Origin: Terriglobia bacterium
Lineage (GTDB): Bacteria > Acidobacteriota > Terriglobia > UBA7540
NCBI GenBank assembly: GCA_030040455.1
Contig: JASHTR010000080.1
Coordinates: forward strand, 1 to 9,018
Direction: 5' to 3'
Length of the DNA stretch: 9,018 nucleotides
Under the pieces are notes generated by a model. That model was not told the DNA's origin, searched no databases, and saw nothing but the letters and a program-made list of their open reading frames with translations. Below are positions 5,170 through 9,018 of the stretch, one piece after another. The translations under genes were made by a program, and so were the position numbers. Each line of letters opens with the position of its first letter. The first letter of the stretch is position 1.

Positions 5170-6396
5170 TCACCAATTCGTGTAGGAGCCATCGGGGCGG
5201 TGAAGCATCGGAATGGGCCGGTACCGCTCCGTGATTTCTGCGGCCAGTTGCAGCGGCCTTACGTCAAGCGTCACGCCGAGTCCTGGCCGCTGGTTGGGCC
5301 ACATTTTGCCATTTCGAAAATCGTAGTTTTCGGGCAGGTGGGGATACTCGCGCAGGTTGCCGTGGCTCGTTTCCATCATCACCGGCCCGGAAAAAACGCT
5401 GAGGGCGTGCACCAAGGCGGCCTCGGAAACCGGCCCGGTGAAATGCGGGATCAGCCCCACGTAATGCGTTTCGCATAGGGCCGCGATCTTCATGTATTCC
5501 GTCAGCCCGCCCGCGTTGGGCAGCGTGACGCGAGAATAGTCGATGAGCTGCTGCTCGACGAGATCACAGATGTCCCATCGCGCTCCGAACTGCTCCCCCA
5601 CAGCAATCGGCACCTTCACGTGCGCTCGCAACTGACGGTACACGTCGGGATATTCGGAGCGAACCAAGTCCTCCGCAAAATACGGCTCGAGGTCTTCAAT
5701 CAAAGTGCTCAGCCGAACGGCGTCTGGAAAATCCAGGCGTGTGTGATAGTCAAGGGACCAGTCTCCGTCCGGTCCAACACCTTCCCGGATTTCCTTGCAC
5801 TGCTCGTAAGTTTTCCGGACCATGACGTGTGAGTTGAACGGCTGCCCCCGCGGAGGGTCGGCAATCGCGGTGCGGAACGCCCGATACCCCTCTTCCATGC
5901 AAGCCCGAGCTGCCTCTGTGTAGTTGCCCTTGACAGGAAACCCAGTGGAATAGCACTCGATGTGGTCTCTCCCGCACCCCCCCAGTAGCTCATAGACGGG
6001 CACGCCCAGCGCTTTGCCTTTGATATCCCAAAGCGCCAGATCAATGGCGCCGAGCGCGTCCAGCTTCTCGCGGCCAGCGGGGTAAAAGTAGCCGCGATAC
6101 ATCGTTTGCCAGAGACGATCGGTGTGGAACGGGTTCTCGCCAACGATCATGGCACCGCACTGGCGGACCATGTCGAGGGATCCGCCTTCCCCGACACCCG
6201 TGATCCCTTGGTCTGTCTCCACCGTCACAATATGGGCGCTCTGATTGAACGTGGTCGAAGAAAGCGGATTATGGTAGAAGCGGACGCGCGTGATTTTCAG
6301 CTTGGGTGGCGTCTTCAGTGTTTCGCTCCGCGCCTCGGCGGCCAGGGCAGCGGGACCCCCAATCCCTGCCGCCTTAAGAAATGAGCGTCGCTCCAT
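5170..6396 (-). CDS. Tat-exported mandelate racemase / muconate lactonizing family enzyme (galactonate dehydratase-like)
   Basis: A 408-aa enolase-superfamily enzyme (numbering here from the ATG at 6402, two residues earlier). Such enzymes take a proton from the carbon next to a carboxylate, with Mg2+ holding the enediolate. The N-terminal capping domain (about 35-150) and TIM barrel (about 150-385) are complete. Asp218 with His220 (DYH), Glu244 (FAED), Glu270 (VGE) and His320 (IPH) fit the metal ligands and acid/base pair of the mandelate racemase/DgoD subgroup; the KxK pair of the muconate subgroup is absent. A likely substrate is an aldonic or aldaric acid. Residues 5-10, RRSFLK, followed by a short hydrophobic stretch and AAEARS, make a Tat signal, so it should fold before export. 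I prefer ATG 6396 because GAGGG lies six bases upstream; 6402 has it directly adjoining. The cupin gene follows on the same strand. Confidence 0.9.
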   Translation of the reverse strand: MERRSFLKAAGIGGPAALAAEARSETLKTPPKLKITRVRFYHNPLSSTTFNQSAHIVTVETDQGITGVGEGGSLDMVRQCGAMIVGENPFHTDRLWQTMYRGYFYPAGREKLDALGAIDLALWDIKGKALGVPVYELLGGCGRDHIECYSTGFPVKGNYTEAARACMEEGYRAFRTAIADPPRGQPFNSHVMVRKTYEQCKEIREGVGPDGDWSLDYHTRLDFPDAVRLSTLIEDLEPYFAEDLVRSEYPDVYRQLRAHVKVPIAVGEQFGARWDICDLVEQQLIDYSRVTLPNAGGLTEYMKIAALCETHYVGLIPHFTGPVSEAALVHALSVFSGPVMMETSHGNLREYPHLPENYDFRNGKMWPNQRPGLGVTLDVRPLQLAAEITERYRPIPMLHRPDGSYTNW

Positions 6397-6511
6397 AAGC
6401 ATCCCTCGCGGTTTGAAAGTCCGGGCAAAGCAAGCCGCCGCCCGCTTCAGACGTAACTCTGAACGTTATTGCAGAATAGCTCAAAATTCAAGCGCTCTAC
6501 GCCTTGGTGGA

Positions 6512-6661
6512 TTGCTGAAAAACTCCGCAAGCGGTCAACCTGAGGAGCCGAAGGCTGTCCTGAGGGACAGCGAGCTGGGGATATCCGGTTTTGCCTGGCT
6601 TTCTGAATATTGAGGATGCTTCGCTGCATACATGCATGACACGCGGAGAGTTTTTTAGCAA
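6512..6661. mobile_element. MITE-like element, 150 bp, with imperfect 17/19-bp inverted ends
   Basis: The left end TTGCTGAAAAACTCCGC (6512-6528) is the complement of the right end GCGGAGAGTTTTTTAGCAA (6643-6661) apart from one mismatch and a 2-base insertion. Inside, GCTGTCC (6554-6560) and GGACAGC (6565-6571) form a perfect 7-bp stem with a TGAG loop. There is no transposase frame, so it would need help in trans. No clear target-site duplication is visible at the borders, so the limits could be a little wider, or it may be an old or non-transposon repeat. Confidence 0.5.
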
Positions 6662-6834
6662 CCCGGCCGGAGGAAAAACTGTCTCACGAGTCTCAACGGT
6701 CTCCACCGCCTGAGCGACGAGGACTAGGATGAAATGAGACGAACGGAGCGGGGACGACGTTTGTGAATCGGGAGGCAGCCGTGGACGTGCGAGTTTCCAA
6801 AGAAATTTTTATAGCGGCAACCACGGATTTTAAT

Positions 6835-6874
6835 TTGCATCTAAATTAGTGTAGTGGATATTATAACCACTACA
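6835..6874 (+). promoter_or_regulatory. Candidate promoter with an operator-like palindrome over its -10 region
   Basis: TGTAGTGG (6850-6857) and CCACTACA (6867-6874) are exact complements around the 9-base AT-only centre ATATTATAA. TATTAT (6859-6864; five of six -10 bases) lies in that centre, and TTGCAT (6835-6840; only three of six -35 bases) lies 18 bases before it. A dimeric repressor bound to the dyad would block the promoter of the 6945/7386 gene pair. The dyad is certain; promoter and operator roles are inferred. In RNA it would be an 8-bp hairpin. Confidence 0.45.
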
Positions 6875-6944
6875 GAAGGCGAATCAATCGCCAGCTTTTA
6901 AATCCGATGCAGCTTGGAGAGGGGCGAGCATCGAAGCAAGGCGT

Positions 6945-7376
6945 ATGGCTTTTATTCGCAAACGGGGTAATGCCTATTATCTGGTGCATAACATCCGGCG
7001 CGATGGCCGTGTGCTGCAGCTTCATCTCGCTTGCCTCGGCCGCCGTCCGCTCATCAATGAGGACGTGATTCAGGGAGTCAAAGCCAAGCATCCTTTCGTT
7101 CGCGTCGATTGGGATGGCTTAAAAGAAAAGGCGTCACGCGAGTTCGTGAAGCCGATTGAAAATGATTCGGAATTTCTGCGCCAGCTCATCACGCAAGTCA
7201 GGAATTGCCATCTGAATATTGCGGATCTGCAATTGCCGTGGTTTGAGATCATTCGTGAGCGTGAATTAAAAACTCAGCTTCTCACCGAGCTCAAGCTCTT
7301 GCGGGGCACCCTCGATGTGAAATTGCACTCCTCTCGCCGGAGCGGATATTTGAGTCTCGGGGAGAAGCCTTATTGA
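6945..7376 (+). CDS. Unrecognised 143-aa basic protein paired with an AAA+ ATPase
   Basis: I do not recognise a characterised family. The N-terminus MAFIRKRGNAYYLVHNIRR..GRVLQLHLACLGRRP (1-35) looks like a basic beta-hairpin module; similar openings (RK..YY.LV....R..G....R...LGR) occur at the start of some IS1634/IS4-type transposases, so a nucleic-acid contact is possible. The remainder (about 55-125) is helical and charged (DSEFLRQLITQV, FEIIRERELKTQLLTELKLL). There is no signal peptide or membrane segment and no transposase catalytic domain. The ribosome site is weak (AAGG three bases before ATG; a GGAGAGGGG lies 20 bases upstream). The AAA+ gene starts nine bases after its stop, so the two are almost surely co-transcribed. 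The protein could be an adaptor, regulator or substrate of the ATPase. Confidence 0.7.
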   Translation: MAFIRKRGNAYYLVHNIRRDGRVLQLHLACLGRRPLINEDVIQGVKAKHPFVRVDWDGLKEKASREFVKPIENDSEFLRQLITQVRNCHLNIADLQLPWFEIIRERELKTQLLTELKLLRGTLDVKLHSSRRSGYLSLGEKPY

Positions 7377-7385
7377 GGCCGGCCT

Positions 7386-8537
7386 ATGATCCCAAGTCAA
7401 AATCAAACTTTTTTAGACCCTACACTTCGGAGCCCCGAGATTCGGGACTTTGAGAACGCCTTGCGCAGGCGGGTCGTGGGGCAGGATCGCGCCGTACGCC
7501 AGCTTGCGCGGGCGTACCAGGTCCACCTGGCGGGGATCAGCGCGCCGGGGCGTCCGATTATCAATTTGCTCTTACTCGGTCCTACCGGATCGGGCAAGAC
7601 GCGCCTCGTGGAGGCAGCGGCGGAAGTGCTCTTCGGCACGCCCAATGCCATGTTAAAGATTGACTGCGCGGAGTTTCAGCATAGCCACGAAATCGCAAAG
7701 CTCATTGGCTCTCCGCCCGGATATCTGGGCCACCGTGAAACGCAGCCGCTGATTACTCAGGAGGCCCTGGAAGAACACTACACCGACACGCGAAAGCTCT
7801 CTTTGGTGCTCTTCGACGAAATCGAGAAGGCGAGCGACGCGCTCTGGCAGCTCCTGCTCGGCATTCTGGATAAGGCCACGATGACCCTCGGAGACAACCG
7901 TCACGTGGATTTTTCAAAGTCGATGATCTTTATGACTTCTAATCTGGGCTCGCAGGAAATGACGAAGCTGATGATCGGAGGAATGGGGTTTTCAGCCGGA
8001 ATCGAGGAAGACGATCCTGACCTTGACCAGAAGATCTACCGCGCTGCAAGCGCGGCAGCACGGCACAAGTTTGCGCCGGAGTTTATGAACCGGATTGACC
8101 GGGTCATCGTCTTCCGGACACTTCAGCCGGAGCATTTGACTAAGATTCTGGATATCGAGCTGGAACGGGTGCAGGAACGTGTGGTTTCCTCGACGGGCGA
8201 CAAAAAGTTTGTGTTTGTTTGCACCGAGGCCGCGCGGAACTTCCTTCTGCGCGAAGGAACGGACGCGAAGTTCGGCGCTCGTCACTTGAAGCGCGCGATT
8301 GAGCGCCACGTAGTGTTCCCGCTCTCAAACCTCATCGCCACCGGTCAAATCACGCTGGGCGACTTTATCACGGTTGATTACGAGCCCATGATTAACCGGC
8401 TCACCTTTCTGAAACAGGAGCAGGGCGCCCTGGTCGGTCCGCCCGAAGAGCCGAGCCGGGAGATGGCGCTCGCGCCAGTCTCTTGCGGGACAGCGGCGTC
8501 GGCGGGCGCGCTGGTGAGACGCGCTCCGCAGGGTTAG
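7386..8537 (+). CDS. Single-ring Clp-like AAA+ ATPase (ClpC/ClpB second-module type)
   Basis: A 383-aa cytoplasmic AAA+ protein corresponding to the second ATPase module of ClpB/ClpC plus its small C-terminal domain; the N-domain, first module and middle coiled coil are missing. Visible are VVGQDRAV (30-37), Walker A GPTGSGKT (65-72), pore loop GYLG (112-115), Walker B LVLFDEIEKA (140-149), sensor 1 TSN (184-186), arginine finger in FAPEFMNRID (229-238; Arg236) and sensor 2 GARHLKR (297-303). All are intact, so it should hydrolyse ATP as a hexamer and thread protein. IGGMGF (197-202) sits where ClpA/ClpC carry the IGL/VGF loop that docks ClpP, a hint of protease partnership. The last 35 residues are Ala/Pro/Gly-rich. 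It starts nine bases after the upstream gene, with TGAGG overlapping that gene's stop as ribosome site. Not a full ClpB; also not ClpX (no zinc domain). Confidence 0.88.
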   Translation: MIPSQNQTFLDPTLRSPEIRDFENALRRRVVGQDRAVRQLARAYQVHLAGISAPGRPIINLLLLGPTGSGKTRLVEAAAEVLFGTPNAMLKIDCAEFQHSHEIAKLIGSPPGYLGHRETQPLITQEALEEHYTDTRKLSLVLFDEIEKASDALWQLLLGILDKATMTLGDNRHVDFSKSMIFMTSNLGSQEMTKLMIGGMGFSAGIEEDDPDLDQKIYRAASAAARHKFAPEFMNRIDRVIVFRTLQPEHLTKILDIELERVQERVVSSTGDKKFVFVCTEAARNFLLREGTDAKFGARHLKRAIERHVVFPLSNLIATGQITLGDFITVDYEPMINRLTFLKQEQGALVGPPEEPSREMALAPVSCGTAASAGALVRRAPQG

Positions 8538-8614
8538 CGAGGCCGTAGCTGCTCTGGCGAGGTGGAATGGTTTCCTTGGAGAACACAGATAACAAGAGAA
8601 GATAGGGAGGCTAC

Positions 8615-8914
8615 TCAGCGGAAAAGGGAGTCAAACTTTTTCTTAATGTCTTCCGGCCTCGAAGAAGCAGCCGGGGCAGGGCGTGAATCGTTCAGGCGAG
8701 GCCGAAAATAATCGCAGTAGTTGGAAGCTTCCTTATCACGAACCCATTCCGCCTGAGTCTCAGTGCATTGGTTGTGTTTTGAGGGGTCGTAAAATTCGCA
8801 ATTACGGCAGCAATGGACATCCGCGCCGCAACGCGCGCATTCATCCCCCCGGCTGACCTTCTCACCGGAAGCCACTTCAATGGATGCGCCGCACTTCCAG
8901 CATTGGAACATCAT
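8615..8914 (-). CDS. Conserved 99-aa cysteine-rich zinc protein of unknown function
   Basis: A cytoplasmic protein with nine cysteines: Cys5/Cys8 (FQCWKCGAS), Cys26/Cys29 (CARC), Cys35-Cys36/Cys39 (CCRNC), Cys50 and Cys67. The phrases QCWKCGAS, HCCRNCEFYDP, VRDKEASNYCDYF and a C-terminal KKFDSLF recall a conserved hypothetical family that I know from proteobacteria (FQCWKCG.., CEFYD.., KDKE.ANFC.YF.., ..LDALF). It most likely binds two zinc ions. A Pro/Ala/Ser linker (73-87) separates the core from a short basic amphipathic helix at the end. Start 8914 or the next codon (8911) is possible; only a weak GGACGG precedes them. It converges with the AAA+ gene (77-bp gap) and has its own promoter outside or at the right edge. 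No function is known to me. Confidence 0.8.
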   Translation of the reverse strand: MMFQCWKCGASIEVASGEKVSRGDECARCGADVHCCRNCEFYDPSKHNQCTETQAEWVRDKEASNYCDYFRPRLNDSRPAPAASSRPEDIKKKFDSLFR

Positions 8915-8952
8915 GGCAGCCGTCCGGCGTATTCCGCCGAGCTCTCAGCACT

Positions 8953-9003
8953 CAGCCATCAGCAAAGGAGCTTTCGCACTCCGACTTTCTCTACTGATGG
9001 CTG
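8953..9003. repeat. Inverted repeat at right edge
   Basis: CAGCCATCAG (8953-8962) and CTGATGGCTG (8994-9003) are exact complements, with 31 bases between. The left flank CTCTCAGCACT is partly matched by TGAGCT on the right. Strings of this kind (AGCACTCAGCCATCAGC) are, from memory, dispersed intergenic repeats in several soil phyla. It lies upstream of the cysteine-rich gene and may continue beyond the window. Confidence 0.6.
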
Positions 9004-9018
9004 TGAGCTATACACAAC

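Larger units (their letters stand above)
6397..6944. other. Intergenic spacer of about 548 bp with MITE-like element and promoter-like palindrome
   Basis: This divergent spacer separates the enolase-superfamily gene (minus) from the AAA+ gene pair (plus). It holds a 150-bp element with inverted ends (6512-6661) and a promoter-like block with a palindrome (6835-6874). Nothing in between (about 6662-6834) shows a gene; one GAGTTTCCAAAGA phrase at about 6791 recalls the core of the degenerate repeat at 2533 and 4503. Confidence 0.6.

Noticed and set aside
4692..5234. 180-codon open frame on the plus strand
   Set aside because: It runs antisense through the cupin gene and into the end of the enolase-superfamily gene; no domain or ribosome site.
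6945..7376. Transposase
   Set aside because: Only the first 35 residues recall a transposase start; the catalytic domain is absent and no IS ends flank the gene.

Overview
The window (about 9 kb, moderately GC-rich) looks like a bacterial chromosome segment from an Acidobacteriota-like soil or sediment bacterium. This is an inference from the mix of genes and from the many short palindromic repeats between them; no rRNA or other marker gene is present. Genes lie on both strands, are mostly single or paired, and are separated by long repeat-bearing spacers (300-550 bases).

Layout. (1) 1-1839, minus: a nearly complete KimA-type potassium transporter (APC superfamily) whose last residues run off the left edge. 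Its 5' leader (about 1905-2052, minus) has the blocks, in the right order, of a divergent ydaO/yuaA-class cyclic di-AMP riboswitch, closed by an exact 9-bp outer stem. (2) 2142-2306, plus: a 54-aa FmdB-type zinc ribbon. (3) 2307-2796: spacer with a long inverted repeat. (4) 2797-3000, plus: a 67-aa winged-helix protein of the DUF2582 type. (5) 3199-4062, minus: a two-domain rhodanese/thiosulfate sulfurtransferase. (6) 4063-4595: spacer with a cluster of four small perfect hairpins. (7) 4596-4943 and 5170-6396, both minus: a small cupin downstream of a Tat-exported enolase-superfamily (mandelate racemase/galactonate dehydratase-like) enzyme, probably one sugar-acid catabolic unit. (8) 6397-6944: spacer with a 150-bp MITE-like element and a palindrome overlapping a candidate -10 box. 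(9) 6945-7376 and 7386-8537, both plus: an unrecognised 143-aa basic protein and a single-ring AAA+ unfoldase resembling only the second ATPase module of ClpC/ClpB, nine bases apart. (10) 8615-8914, minus: a 99-aa cysteine-rich zinc protein of unknown function, then another dyad repeat at the right edge.

Two regions deserve most attention. The first is the KimA leader RNA, which keeps the order of the ydaO motif but departs from its consensus. The second is the two-gene unit at 6945-8537, a stand-alone Clp-like motor with an intact pore loop and a ClpC-like M-G-F tripeptide where ClpP-docking loops sit, paired with an uncharacterised small protein that could be its adaptor, regulator or substrate.
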